DNA of 64,000 bases from Hepsetus odoe. Its lineage: Eukaryota > Chordata > Actinopteri > Characiformes > Hepsetidae. The DNA lies in contig CM029367.1 of the NCBI GenBank assembly GCA_017165825.1, positions 8,601,723 to 8,665,722 on the forward strand, read 5' to 3'. This document shows positions 11,873 through 25,227 of the stretch, one piece after another. Each line of letters begins with the position of its first letter. The first letter of the stretch is position 1. Below the pieces are notes generated by a model. The model was not told the DNA's origin and made no database searches. It worked only from the letters and a program-made list of their open reading frames with translations. The position numbers and the translations under genes are program-made.

Positions 11873-14117
11873 TTGCGATAAAAAGGCTTTTTAGCTTGCA
11901 ACATCTAATTAGAGACAAAGTCGGTCTTGTATCGACTTTGTCCTGCAACTGACTTTATAGTATTTTAAACTATTTACAGGATGAGATACCACTGACATCA
12001 AAAGGTCATGATATCGTAATGCTCTAGTCCATGAGGTATGCCTAGTGAATGGCTTCTTGTTGGCATGTCCACTGCAATGTGGATAAATGCTTAGAACATC
12101 TTGACTGTAGATGCTAGTGGAGGTTTAGCTAGCACCCCTCTGTCTTAAGACTTCCATCATGAGATCTGTCCTCCACAGCACCAATTAAGAGGCAGTTCCT
12201 TTGAAGCTGGGGAATTTGAGGCACTAGTTAGGTGCTTTATCCCATGACTCATGGCTCTTTGGCTTATTGTATACCTCCACTTCTAATCCGACCCAGCTTA
12301 ACTCCCCACAAACACCCTGCAAATGGATCATCCATCTCATTTCCCCTTGCCTTGTGCAGGGAGACTTTAGTAGGCATTAAAATAATACTTCTCCCAAATG
12401 TTAATAGGGCTTACTTTTTTTTTTTCTATTGACCGATTCATCTAAACAATTTATTAATTTTTTTTGCCACAATCAAAATGACCAGTTTATTCCATCAACA
12501 AAATGTATACAACAGCATAATGCAGGATGAAACAAACTGTAAATAAAGGTTTGTATATTAAGTGCCAAATTTTAAAAGAGGCTTATTATGAACCGATTTC
12601 ACAGTGGGTTTGTCTTTCTGGCAATTGTCTATAGAGAATTGTACCCTGTGTGTTTTCTTTCATGAAAAACACATTTCTTTGCACAGTGTCCACATTACAT
12701 CTTTGAAAACTATTGGACTGCACTTCTCTAACCCTAGGATCCTTGATGGGAGCCAACAAATCACTGAAGCCATGATGTGTAACGATTACAGTGATAAAAG
12801 GAAAAACATGTTTATAATCTACTGAACTGATTTCGAAATAAACTAAAACATGATGCGTTGGTTAAAAATTTGAAGACCAATGTTCAGCAATGTCACTGTC
12901 AAAATGATGAAAAACTGCGTTTTTTTAAACTGAATTTTTCCTACAAGCAAGATTTCCCCTTATCTTATTAATACTACTATACTGAATCATTGCCAGCTAA
13001 CAGTCCTTCTGTTCACAGAAGAAAATGACATTTTCCCTGTACTTTAGCTTACTATGCATTCCGCAGGAATTGTAAATATGCTCTCAAGTGCATCATCATG
13101 CTAAGCGCTTTTGCAGGCTAGTCTTTTTACACATGGCTGCCATCACACTGTAAGCTTAATTTTTGTCCTGGAAGTTGAAAACAAGCTTACATGTAGCAGT
13201 CTGGAACCCACTGCACCACTGTGAAAAAGAAAGATGGTCATAATTCCAAAAGTAATTGGAATAAGCGGCAAAATTTTACTGTCTGGCCCCTTTTGCATCG
13301 GGTATTAGCCCTGTAGGCTACTTTCAAGCATGTAGGCCAAGCACCAATTTAAATAACAGGAAACCATGCTCTCTGCTCAGTAAAATCACTGGCAAATGGA
13401 AGCCATTTGTATTCAGTCAGCATATTCAATATTTCTAATACAATTGTCTATAGTGAATATTATATTGTAAGATTATCAAACCTACTTTCATTTATTCATT
13501 ATCTCAGCTGCTGATCAGGGTGCAGCAGTGAATGCTGGAGCATATACCAGTGCTTGTAGGGCCAAGAACAATTATCTTACAGTTCTGGTAGATGATAGTA
13601 CTCTTTCCAGATATAATTTCTTGTTAAGTAAAACTGAGAGGAAAGACAGCTGTGGTGGGGTTCAATAACAAGAATATTAAAGAGTTATCCTAAATTTTTC
13701 TAGTACAATACTTTTAATGAAGACCATCAAACTAGAATATAGTCTTTGTTGTGCATGTTACACATATATATATATATTACAGAAATATCACCAATGATAA
13801 TCTTTGCTAATTTTATTGCAACTAACATTAACAATTTCTGTGCAAAAGCACTAAAAGTAATCATACTAATCAACATGATCTGTGGTGCAGACTGTATTCT
13901 GACTAATCTGAGGGCACTGAAGCCCTTGTAAAACTTGCTACTGTGTGAATGCTTCCACTATATCAAACGCGGAAGGGTTGTTATCCTTCACTGCAGAAAG
14001 ACAACTTCATCTGATAAGATTACTTAATATGAGATAACCTGGGGCATTTTGTTGAATAATCTTGAGTAACATCAGACCTGTTATCTGCATCAGGTCTGGC
14101 GTTGAAACACCCTGATG
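11873..14117. other. Intergenic stretch, no gene seen
   Basis: AT-rich with no exon set. A fragment near 13490-13555 resembles the reversed tail of the SINE-like repeat at 24964. CAAATGGATCATCCATCTCA near 12318 resembles the extreme 3' end of the RTE LINE. Both are weak. Confidence 0.45.
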
Positions 14118-14710
14118 TCCAAACTAATGCAATCTCACTTCTCTTACTTTGTCTCTAAATTGTCCTACATGAGCTTTCCCACTTAAATACTCATTCCTAA
14201 TCCTGTCCAGTCTTATTACTGTCCAGTCCCAATAAAAATCTTAGCCACAAATTTTCAGCATCACCGTCTCCAACCCGTATAACATTGCTCACCCCAGTAC
14301 CATCTTGAACCTTCCCTCTCACTCTCACTGGTACCCATCTGACACAAATTACTCCTGCCACTGCTCTCTATCCCTTCCAACCTGCCTACCCTTTTTTCTT
14401 CACCTCTCTTCTACACTTTCCTTTACTCTGTACTGTTGACACCAACTATTTAAACTCTTTCACCTTAGCTACCTCTGCTCCCTGCATCCTAACCTGCATC
14501 CTTCTGCTGTCTTCCCTTCTATTCACACATTTATTCTGCCTAAGTCCTACTGATTTTCAATCCTTCCCTCACTAAAATGTATCTCCACAGGAGAAAAATG
14601 TATCTCCATCCCCAGGGTGTTGGTAATTGCTAATCCCCTGCACTTCCTTTTTTCTCTCTTTTTTCACTATCCTTGTTCATCAGTCCCTCAAGTATTCTTT
14701 AGTGGTTATT
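14118..14710 (-). mobile_element. Decayed, internally deleted RTE LINE fragment
   Basis: The + strand text runs parallel to 28258-29592 of the intact element (for example ACTCATTCCTAATCCTGTCC, and CACCTCTCTTCTACACTTTC against CACCTCTCTTCCACACTCGC). Several segments are missing and no usable frame remains. The ORF would be on the minus strand. Confidence 0.75.
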
Positions 14711-16054
14711 ATTCACTCTTTTTGTTAATGGCTACAAGCAACTACTGATCATCTAATCATTTTCTTGCAAACTAGATGGCTACGCACTGACAAGACAGAG
14801 GGCCTTTGGCTTGGTGGTCTGGTGAACCAGTACAGCCAACTCAAACTCTAGCCTTCCACTTCAAACCCTAGTCTCACAGAAAACAGAATTCTCTCCATGC
14901 TAGCCTACATGGAAGAACTGCTTGCTTTCTATATTTCTTCATTCTGTAAAATTGCTGTTAACTATGGTAACAAACTTAAACCAAAAAAAGCAAAAAAAAA
15001 CTAATGTAGGTTCAGAATATGGATCTAGTTTCAATGACAATGTTAAAAATAAAAAGACTCTTAGAGTAGGAATTCATTTTGTAAACTATGCTAACTACAC
15101 CTAATGTTTCCTATCTGCTCCTATCTGCTTTATCTGCTTGCCATTTATTATATTTCTGTTGCATTTGATTTTCTTATTTTCTTGCTGGAGTATAATTTTT
15201 GTTATTTTTAATCAGGGGTCCATGGAACAGGCCAGGGGTGACAGTCTGCATGGTCACGGCTTGGTGCTCTCGCCAGGGGCCTAACCCCCCTTCTCCAGCA
15301 GACATGGACACATGGCCTGAAAAGCCTTAACAGACCCACACACTGCAGGGACACTTACACCCACTGACCACGCAAGCTGGCACACAGATGGAACAACACG
15401 CACAAGCCACAAACAGATGCAAATACAAACATGTTGGGACCATTGCAACAGGGTTTAGGAAATCATTTCAGAGAAATTATCATTTCTGATCATCTCTGAA
15501 ATGATGAAATGACATTTAAAAGTTTTGTAATATGTTATAAATTGGTTACACTCCCAGTGTGCGTTCTAGTTTATCAGCAAATCATTATAGACTTCATCGA
15601 TCACCTGCATTATCAGTGTCTGTCAATTTGCCGCTCTCCCAGTTCCTTCTATCACTCAGCAGAATTGAACAGAACTGGTATGCAGGGGCAAGCTAGACCT
15701 CAGGGAGAGAAGGCTTGAGGGAGCTCTCAGTGAGACAAAAAGTCAACACGGCTGGAAGTTTACTAAAAAACATACCAAACTTCAGTAGCAGTCTCTCTCA
15801 GGCTGCTCTGTTATTTAGTCTGGGTGGTCTGGGTCAAGCAGTCAGGAACAACTGTCACAATCAGTGTTTGTACCTCTGGAAAACATGCAATATTTTTAAT
15901 GCACTTTATTTTTACACTACTGAGGCAATAGAAGAAGAAGAAAACATTTTTGATGCATTTGTACAAATGTCAAGCAGAAATAAATCATATTGGCAAAACA
16001 AACAAATCAACACACCAACAAGCTAAAAGAAATCTTTAATATTGTTTCTGGTGT

Positions 16055-16130
16055 GTATGTAGTGAGTGTCTGTGTATGTGTGTGTGTGTGTTTGTGTGTC
16101 TGTGTCTGTGTCTGTGTATGTCTGTGTGTG
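16055..16130. repeat. Interrupted (TG)n microsatellite
   Basis: TG dinucleotides with scattered TC and TA interruptions. Confidence 0.9.
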
Positions 16131-17835
16131 ATTCCGAACCTTGAGGAAGTCCAGTACTTACCATCCTTAACTGTATGGTTAATTTGAATGCAAAAGTTTA
16201 GACGCCCTGTTAAATTAAACCTTTTGTTCAGTGTTTGTTTAAATACACTTCTTCTAGTAGGAACACAATTCTACACATTTACTGTTTATCTGCAAAAGTG
16301 AACCTATTGGAAAAACAAACACAACATAAAATGTGGCCAGTGCAGGATCATTTCCAGTCTCTTAAAATGAGCAAATAAATAGAAATAGATGTGTAAAACC
16401 TGTAGAAATGCCATATTTGAACATACTTGTTCTCCATATAGGAAGTCTAAACTGATTTTCAACAAAACATGTAATTTGACCCAAATGTTTACACATAGCT
16501 GAATTTATTCTAATGTTTCATAGTGTTGTACTGGCAAAAACACACTCTCTGCTCAGACACATTGGTTCCCAAGACTGTGTGGTGCAGTGTTGCTTATTCC
16601 TTGTTTCCTTCTAGTCAAATAGATAACAGGCAGCATATCTGGACTTATTTTAGCTCTACATAAAAAAACAATTGCAATGATCAAACAGCCCCTCTGCTGT
16701 GAGCGTAAAAAACACATTTTTAAATGTACTTTGTTTACTATTCAAATTTTTTTTATGAAATGTGTCTTGCTGGGTGTTGTTGTTCTGCTGTGTTTTAAGA
16801 GGGATAGTGCTGTTCTTGAAGCTGCCCTGCCCTGCCCTGTGTGAAGTAAGGTGCTGTGCTTTGTTTCTATTGAGGTGGGAAAGTGCAGACGGGTTTATTG
16901 TTTTTAAATCTTCAGCCAAACGTAAAGCAAACAACTGATCCATCTTCTTTGCTGCAACTCGTCACAGCTCACACAAGCACAATTTGGCCGCTCCATTTGA
17001 GGTTCTGAGGCTGAGGTGACAAACTTTCACACCATCTCTAATTTACACCCACCCTCCTTTCGGAAGAATGTTTTCTTCAGCAGTTTCCCTCCATCAGAGA
17101 AGCTTCAGGTGCTCAGTCTCTCTTTTTGTTCTATAACTTTATTCGTTTCTCTCTCACACTTCCCCTTCTTCTTTATACATTTGATAGCTTATCAAGTGAC
17201 CAGTGTACTTGAAGGCCATTTTCCAACCACATGTATATATAATAAGAACTTAAACAGTGGTGCTTAATGCATTTGGAAACTTGAGGATTAATAAAACCTA
17301 AAAACTTTTAATATTTAAATACTTCAACTCAGTCATTTGCTGCTTCAAAGATATCCAGGCTAATTCCATTTCTAGTGCAAGTTTAATATTATTAATGTTT
17401 TATTTATTAATGTTGTTTTTATTTTTTACATTTTGACATGCTGCCCAAATCTCAGCTCATTTGTTTCTGTGTGACAAAAAGTAATGCTAACCAGTCGTTC
17501 CACCACATACCCAAAAATCCTAGATGATTAAGTGATCCATTAAAACAATTACTTTTTTACAGACAGAAAAAGGGCATCGGGTTGCCTTCTTCATGATCAC
17601 CTCGACACTATTCTCACCCATCCCTACCCATATCTCCATAAGCACAAAGCAAGCACTGCTGCAGTTCAAGCCAGCTTTAGCCAGAGAATTTATAAGGTTG
17701 AGCTCTGCCAGAGGAAGAGGGAGAGGGGGAACAATAAAGTCGATAAAATATGAATGTGAGACACTGAAAAGCAGTGAAAAGCATTGGGTGGACCCACATC
17801 ATATTTGTAACAGTGGCTCCTTCTAACCCCCCCTT

Positions 17836-17837
<2 letters not shown>

Positions 17838-17868
<31 letters not shown>
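17838..17868. repeat. (TC)n microsatellite
   Basis: About 15 uninterrupted TC units. Confidence 0.95.
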
Positions 17869-17871
<3 letters not shown>

Positions 17872-17982
17872 CACTTGCTACCCCCCACCTTACCAGTGTT
17901 GTGACCAGTTGTGTGATGTCACAGTAAATTACTTTGGCACATTGGAGAAGTGATGCTTCATGCTGAGTGGGATAGAAGTGGG

Positions 17983-17984
<2 letters not shown>

Positions 17985-18039
<55 letters not shown>
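17985..18039. repeat. (TG)n microsatellite
   Basis: About 27 uninterrupted TG units. Confidence 0.95.
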
Positions 18040-18041
<2 letters not shown>

Positions 18042-18373
18042 TGCCTGCATGCGTGATAGAGTATCGAGTATCGATAAGAGTATCGAGTTCTGTGATCTTA
18101 ACACACATATAATGTCTTTAATACACATTATAGATACATTCAGGTACTCTGCATTCTCTCACAGTTTGGCTTCATACACATTAGAGGGCATTAACAGATC
18201 ATCTACTCATTTTAATGAAAGACTGTACAGCACAATGCAAGGATTGCCAAAATACCTCAATACAATTATGACAGTGGGTTTTATACTGTGTGTGGTACCT
18301 TTCAAACAGTGCAAGAAAATCTATTTTTTGTTTATCAAAACACTTTTTTATTTTTAAGAGAATGCTTATAGTA

Positions 18374-18906
18374 CTGTACAAAAGTTTTAGGCAGGTGTGG
18401 AAAAAATGCTGCAAACAAAGAATGCTTTCAGAAATATAAATAATGATTGTTTATTTTTATCAATCTACAAAATGCAAAGTGAGCGAACAAAAGAAAAATC
18501 TAAATCAAATCAATATTTGGTGTTTCTACCTTTAGCCTTCAAACTGACACCAGTTCTTCTGGCCCCCACAGAGCCCTGATCTCAGCATCTTCGAGTGTGT
18601 CTGGGATTACATGAAGAGACAGAAGGATGTGAGGAAGCCTACATCCACAGAGGATCTGTGGTTAGTTCTCCAAGATGTTTGGAACAACCTAACAGCCGAG
18701 TTCCTTCAAAAACTGTGTGCAAGTGTGCCTAGAAAAATTGATGCTGTTTTGAAGGCAAAGGGTGGTCACACCAAACATTGATTTGAATTAGATTTCTCTT
18801 TTGTTCATTCACTGCATTTTGTTCATTCACTGCATTTAACACTTCCATTTTTGAAAGCATTTTTGTTTACGGCATTTTTTCACACCTGCCTAAAACTTTT
18901 GCACAG
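18374..18906 (+). mobile_element. Internally deleted Tc1-like transposon (non-autonomous)
   Basis: Long inverted repeats: the left arm begins CTGTACAAAAGTTTTAGGCA and the right arm ends CTTTTGCACAG. The left flank is TA (18372-18373); the right flank reads TT, a likely decayed TA. Between the arms, about 18575-18782 encodes only the C-terminus of a Tc1 transposase (FECVWDYMKRQKD, DVWNNLTAEFLQKL, ending GGHTKH and a stop). The DNA-binding region and most of the catalytic core are missing, so it cannot encode a working enzyme. Confidence 0.85.
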
Positions 18907-18984
18907 TTCTGTATATATACATAAAACTTTTTTTTTTCTGCAGTGCCACTCCTGCACTAGCAGAATGGAAAGGACTGAAATGAA

Positions 18985-19190
18985 AAGTGAAAGTGACTAT
19001 TTGTCATTGTGAGTATTTTCTGCATTTAACCCATACACACACAGCAGCAGTGGGCAGCTCTATCCGGCACCTGTGGAGCAGTGATGGGACAGTACTTTGC
19101 TCAAGGGTACCTCAGGGCAGCATTCTGGAGTGGGATTCAAACACTTGACCTTAGTCCCTAACTGTTTGGCTACCACTACTCCTGTCTGTT
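18985..19190 (-). mobile_element. tRNA-derived SINE, family A, diverged minus-strand copy
   Basis: It shares the reversed body CTTTGCTCAAGGGTACCTCA and the CAGCAGTGGGCAGCT block with the other family A copies. The tRNA-like head near 19150-19190 is strongly decayed. Confidence 0.7.
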
Positions 19191-21866
19191 CAGATATTTT
19201 AATAATTTAATTAAATCAAGACAGAAACCTCAAGAATACTATAATGTTGCATTTTATGGCAACTGTGGCAAGTGGTCAATACTGTAAAATGATCACACTA
19301 AGCAAACAAGTTTGTAGTGTTTTTTTACAAACACCTTCAAAGTTTCATGTTCATGAACATGAGTAGGGTGATAAATCAATGTGATGATTTAGTTATGTAT
19401 ATCATCAGTACTGAGCTTGTAGATTTAACTGAACTGTTTTATCCAGGGTAGATGTTTATGTGCTGAATCGAGCTTGGGGAATTGACTGAACCAGATGATG
19501 AAATGGTGCTTTATTTAAATGTATTCTGTATGTTTTGTCATTCTGTAGATTTTCATGCATTGTAAGCGCAGGTGTGTATCTTCAGGGATGTTTGAGGTAA
19601 TTGCAGAAATATAAAAGACTCTAGTGACATGGTGGTCCATGGCTCACCCACCTGGAATGAATGAAGTAGAAGAAGGAATGGGATGAAGGCAGTGAACAGA
19701 TTTGCGTTTTTTTGCTTTTCACTGTTGCACAATCAGGCAATGAGGCAGGCAGAGTGTGGAGACCAGGGCCAGGGCGACAGTGTAGATCTGTCAGGCTCCC
19801 TTTCTCCAGCAGAGCAAGCTGCGACGTGACAGCCGGCTGTGAGCCGACCTGCCCCACAAGTGCCTTTTGTTAGCAGCAGCCGGGGCGGGTAGCCAGATAT
19901 TGCACAGAGCAAACAGCCAAAGTCCCACATGATCATGTAGGCTCTGGGTATCATGAAGTGTTTCGTTGCTGATGTTAGCTGGAATTATCCAAATAGTGCC
20001 GTGGTACATCTTTCAGCACTTGGCTTAGAACACTGAATGGCAAAACGTAAGCCTAATGCGAGCAAAGGCTTGTCTTTTAGGTGAAGTAATAGCATGTCCT
20101 GTTTTATTGAACAAATCTTTCAGCATTTCAACATAAAACTTTATCCTTTCATTTATCTCCAGAGTGGAACAGATGCACAAGTGTGGTTCTGTTCTTTATA
20201 ATAATGAGTCATAGTTAGTATGGGCCACTTAGCACTACACAGTTGTTCATTTAAAATTAGCATTCACATTGCCACTTTAAAATGAACAAATAAGAACCAT
20301 ATAAAGGCTTTAAAACAATATGAATTTAAGAGTTATTCCTAATATTTCCTTTACCTAACAAGCCTTTACATTATATAGAGCTTTTATTAAACTTCAGACA
20401 GATTTTTCATACTCTTAGTATACTTAGTGCTTCTCTTAAAAGCTATTAATTGGAATTCTTTTGGGATTCTTCAGTGGCACTGAACCAAAAAACCCTCTCT
20501 TGCACGTCTAGAATTACTATATTATCTTCACTGTAATATCTTCACTTCCACTTCCCTTTACTTCATTAGATGTTTTAGGGTGCTCTTAGAGCTGAAGCGC
20601 TAGTCAACTAAACTTAACCTAAGCTTTCATTGATTGTAAGTCATATAACCTATTCATAATTAAGTGTTATGCAACAGACTCATTAACTAGGAGCAAAATT
20701 GCCTGATGGGAAAGTCGATTCAGTTGAATTGGAAGAAAAAGATTTAACCAATGAATTCAGGGACAATAGCTAACAAAACCAGAACTAGAGGATTCTTCTT
20801 TGTGAAAACAATGGGTGGACTGCTTCTCATTTGTTGCTCACAGGATCAATAAAATAGCTTAAGTTGATTTATATGCTGAACTATACATTTCTGTCCATAT
20901 TAAATCAGGATCACTCACTAATTTTTGCTTAAATTTGTAAAAGAAGATTTAGGATTTAGGAATTATAGAGTAGATATATAGTGTTGTAACTATAATTAAC
21001 AGAGGCTAAGAGACACAAGAGGGTAAACATGTCCAGCACAGGTCCTGAAAGGCCTAATTCCAGGGCAAATGGCTGATTTCCTTGCTCAAACACCTGATTC
21101 AACTTATCAGTTCATGACAAGGTTTATTATGTGTTACTGAGCTGGAAAATCATGAAACTGGGCTTGACTGCAGCACTTCAGAACTGGCCTAAGATCCCCT
21201 TGGGACAATATCTGATGATTCCAGTCCAGTCCAGTCATGAGTCCAGTTTCATGCTCTAGATCCCTTACTACCTTAATGGTAGTACGTGAATGTCTCCATG
21301 CAATATTTAATTATTCAAAGTAGGAATAGCTTTAAGGCATATTCTTATAAATGTCTTAAGCAGGCAGAGACATACAAGATTCTCTCATTTCCCATAAGGA
21401 ATATTACATAACAAACAAAAAGGAAAAAAAAGCATTGTCTATGCACATGTACATTTTGAAGAAAGTAGAAAGGAAAGAAAAATATTTCAATATTTTAAAT
21501 ATATTTCACTTTACTATTAGAAGCAGGCCACAATTCAGTAACACTTCACAAAGCCTTCTTTTCACACAATTCTGCATTATTTATGCTTTCCTTCCAAATA
21601 TATGGTATTTTTCAACACCTCCAATAAATTCACTTCATACAGCCAGCCCCTCTGTGAGTCGTTGGAACTGTGTGAGAAATGTGTAGATGAAGTGCAGAAA
21701 CAGCTTGGGCTGCCCGGAGGTCAAGGTCAGCATTCTCAAGTTGCAGCCTCCTCACCAGGCCTTACATTCTCAGTCATGGTCAAAACATTTAACCCCATTT
21801 CATTCTGCCACAGAGAAAACATACTTAATTTCGGCACCTCTGTCTTATTTAAGGCAGACACATGCC

Positions 21867-21901
<35 letters not shown>

Positions 21902-24778
21902 TTCCAGTCAAAGCAAAGTAAACCAGTAAACCAATCATTAAAGGTGGGATGTATAGTCTTTACAATGCCTCTATGCATGCGCTAGGATTATATGTGAGAG
22001 AGCATTTGGAGAAATTGTGCTGGGGAAAACTAGTTTCTAGCAGGTTCTATCTCAAAAAGGGAGGTAACTTTCATTTAATTCACATGCAATAAATCAACAA
22101 TCTATCATAAACTATACTAAACTAATACAAACTGAACGCCTTTTTGTACTAAAAAGTGATATTTTATTCTTATATATTTGCATCACTTAAAAGTTTTCCT
22201 GCAGTTTCTATTACTGCATTTACTTTATGCTCTATATATGCTTTTTGGTGGTTAGGAATCAGACACTCAACTAATTAACTTTTACTTTTACAACACTTTT
22301 GTCCTATGGTCTTGTTCACTTTAGGCTTTTCTTCGAACAATATATCACTCCGATATATCTTCCAACTAAAATGAACCTTAAATCTCCTACCCTATACCTA
22401 CATGCTGAAACACTCATTCGGTTTGTTCAAAGTTCTTGTGATTGATCTAAACACAGGTATAATCCCCATGCTGAAGGCATTCCACAAAACCTAGACTCAG
22501 ACCTGATCTGACCTTTATCCTATGTAAAATACCTTCTCCAGCATTTGCCTCTCTCTTTAGCAAGGCTTCAGACATGATAGGCAGAGAGGTAATGAAAAAT
22601 GAACTAAGCTTGGGTTCTGGAGAGCCACAAAGGAAAGATGTTTGTTAGCATCATACAAATCTGCAAAGGCTAATTAAAGCATGAATAATTGAGACTTATA
22701 TATGAGGTATGTGAGGTTTTAAGGAAGTTTAGATGCTGGTGATAGATTACTTAATCTGTGTAGCTTTAATGAGGTGAAACAATACGGGCGATGAGATATT
22801 CGGCTAATTTACTTGTGTTACTTTTATGAAGAAGAGAAAGCTCTACATCTAACAACAGACTGTGTACATCTTTTGTAATATTCTCATTCCATTTCATTAG
22901 AAGAGCAACTTTAAAATTGATGAGTGATATACAATGTATGTAAACAATTCAATTAATACATTAATTTATATTAAAAAGACTGAATTACTGGATTACTTAT
23001 AGGCCTGTGAAGGCTCAATTTTTACATGTTTATCCGTGACTTTTTACAATGGATGCATCTTTTTTTAAATGCTGCCAGTGCATGACAGTTCATCTGAACA
23101 CATTGTCCTTTTTCTTTTAAAACAGGGCACTGGGTTGGCTAACATCCCTTCCCATGCCGATGAATGAGGTAAAATACAGGGCAACCTATCAGGCCACTTA
23201 CATGCTTCAGTTTTAAAGGCAAAACAACCATGGTTAAATTTACCTGTTCAAAAAATGTCAGTACATAAACACAAAGGGTAGACCTCTGGGAAAAAAGCAA
23301 AAAAGCAAATATATATATACCCTTTCACACCCTTTAGTAAGATAAGGGAAAAAATGCAATTTACTTCCTCAACTGCCTGTCGAAGTCTCCATGTCATGCA
23401 CATGAAAACCTAGAAGTCAAACAATGTCAAGCCACCAGAATCAGAAACATGGAAGCATCTAAGGATCAGAAGCAAGCTTTAGAAACAACACTAAGTTTAT
23501 TGGATCAGACATTTTGGGATTGTTTGGTGATCCGTTTGCGACAGAGATACTGGGAATGTTTAACTCTGTTTCCTGCCAGCCCAGACAGAAGAGATCCATG
23601 GGTCCACATTGTCAGCACTAATGCTTAACTAATTCAGTGACTTCACAGCCATTAGCAGAGACACTAGAGTTAACTTCTGATTTAAGTGGTGAAAGCATGT
23701 AATGTATATGTCCAATTCTATAGATTCACAGTACTGGCTTATACGTCAGCTAACAGGAGAGATAACATAATGTATGCATTAATACTGGTCATGTAGGGTT
23801 GGTGCCATTGGTAGCATGATGTAAATATTAACATGGTAGGCTCCTGGCAGATCCAAGGAACAATTTATCAGATGGAGGCCTGAAGGAAACTTCTTGCATG
23901 TAACTTTATTTATAGCTTCAGTGGGAGACCAATGACACTGTTTGTTTTTCGTCATGTTAAGATGTGCCTTGCCTGGTGTTTAGCCTCCTCCACCAGCATT
24001 GTGTAAGTAGAGTGTATCACTGACCAATTGCTGTTCACTAGCAGTCATTTCCCAATTCCACAACAGGGGATGAAAAACAGTGTGTTTTCCAGACAACCAA
24101 ACACTGAGATAAAGTGGCTCTTATCATTGGCCTGGGACCACAAGCACAGTGGGTTGAGAAACAGACCCTACATCAATATAGCATTTCAAGAAATTGCTGT
24201 GCTCAGGGTTTGCATCATACTAAACAGGATTCAGAACTGAGTGACTCCTAACCTTTGCTCCTTTATATTCTTTCTCAAAAATGTGACTTTTTCCAAAGTA
24301 TTTTGAACTTTATTTAGTCAGCAAAAGTAGCTATTAGGCCTAACAGCACTTGCTTTTGGAAGAAGTTTTGTAGGGTATTAAATAAGCTGATACATGGTAG
24401 TCATGATTATCCATGTTTTTTCCTACAAATGAATAGACTGGGTGGGCTCTGCTTTGATAATCTTTGGGATGCTTTTGTTCAGCAGCCCACTCTATTTGTA
24501 TTTGCATGTTTTTATAAGCTGCTCCCATGATTCTATAACAGGAAAGAGGATCAGGACTGCATAATTTGCTATAGCTTGAGCTCGAAGATGTTGAAAACCT
24601 TATGTATGTAAAGTAAGATCCTGGGCAGCCTTGCTTAGTTTAAAGGGACCATAGACTGTTAAGATTATGTCTCTAATGTCCAATGTTTAGGAAAGTTCAA
24701 ATTAATCACACAGTCACCAATTCTTTCTTCCTGTTTATAGCCATAATTATATGAACCTTTTCATTTCATTAGTTAGTT
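19191..24778. other. Intergenic stretch, no gene seen
   Basis: No exon set or domain. It has a CA microsatellite at 21869-21899. Three patches look complex and non-repetitive: about 19720-19990 (GC-rich), about 22590-22850 (TAAT-rich, with CTAATTAAAGCATGAATAAT) and about 23500-23720. They are candidates for regulatory sequence, untested. Confidence 0.5.
21869..21899. repeat. (CA)n microsatellite
   Basis: About 15 uninterrupted CA units. Confidence 0.95.
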
Positions 24779-24902
24779 TCCCATCCCCTGGCATCCTGTC
24801 CTGGGTATACTCTGCCTTTCACATTTGGAGAGCTGGGCTAGAATCCAGCATCCTCCATGACCCTAGTCAGGATAAGCGGTTAAGATAATGGATGGATAAT
24901 TT
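24779..24902 (+). repeat. 3' part of a fish SINE-like repeat (family D)
   Basis: CATCCTGTCCTGGGTATACT followed by CATGACCCTAGTCAGGATAA and a GGATGGAT end. This is a common fish dispersed-repeat 3' end and parallels the tail of the next repeat. Confidence 0.6.
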
Positions 24903-24963
24903 AAAACAGAGCATCCCTCTATGTCAATAAATTGCTATTACTGTTTCCTGAACTGATTCGACT

Positions 24964-25227
24964 CTGGCACTGTTGTGTAATGGTTAACACTGTTGCCTCA
25001 CAGGGAAACGTTTCTGGCTTTGATTCCCAGCCAGAGTGGAATGGCTGCTGACATGTATGTCAAGTGTTTTGTAAATGTTAAAATGCCCCTAGTTGTAATG
25101 TGTTTGTTTGTTTGTCTGCCCTGTGGTGGACTGGCAGCCTGTCCTGTTGTGAACCCTGTGACAGGTTCTAGCCTCCCTCAAAACCTGGATGGAATAAGTG
25201 TTTCAGATAATGTAAGGATGGATGCCT
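24964..25227 (+). mobile_element. SINE-like repeat, family D, with tRNA-like head
   Basis: The head reads GTAATGGTTAACACTGTTGC followed by a TTTGATTCCCAG B-box-like segment. A middle section has GTGGTGGACTGGCAGCCTGT, and the tail is AAGTGTTTCAGATAATGTAA plus GGATGGATG. It is diverged. The head-to-tail layout matches a widespread fish SINE type known to me, but the exact family name is not assigned. Confidence 0.6.

Larger units (their letters stand above)
14711..18373. other. Intergenic stretch with microsatellites, no gene seen
   Basis: Holds an interrupted TG repeat (about 16055-16130), a TC repeat (17838-17868) and a long TG repeat (17985-18039). A short perfect hairpin lies at 15462-15505. 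No exon set is recognisable. Confidence 0.5.

Noticed and set aside
19621..20009. Three overlapping minus-strand frames suggesting a small gene
   Set aside because: GC-rich sequence keeps several frames open at once. No domain, signal peptide or splice partner is seen. Listed instead as a non-coding candidate.
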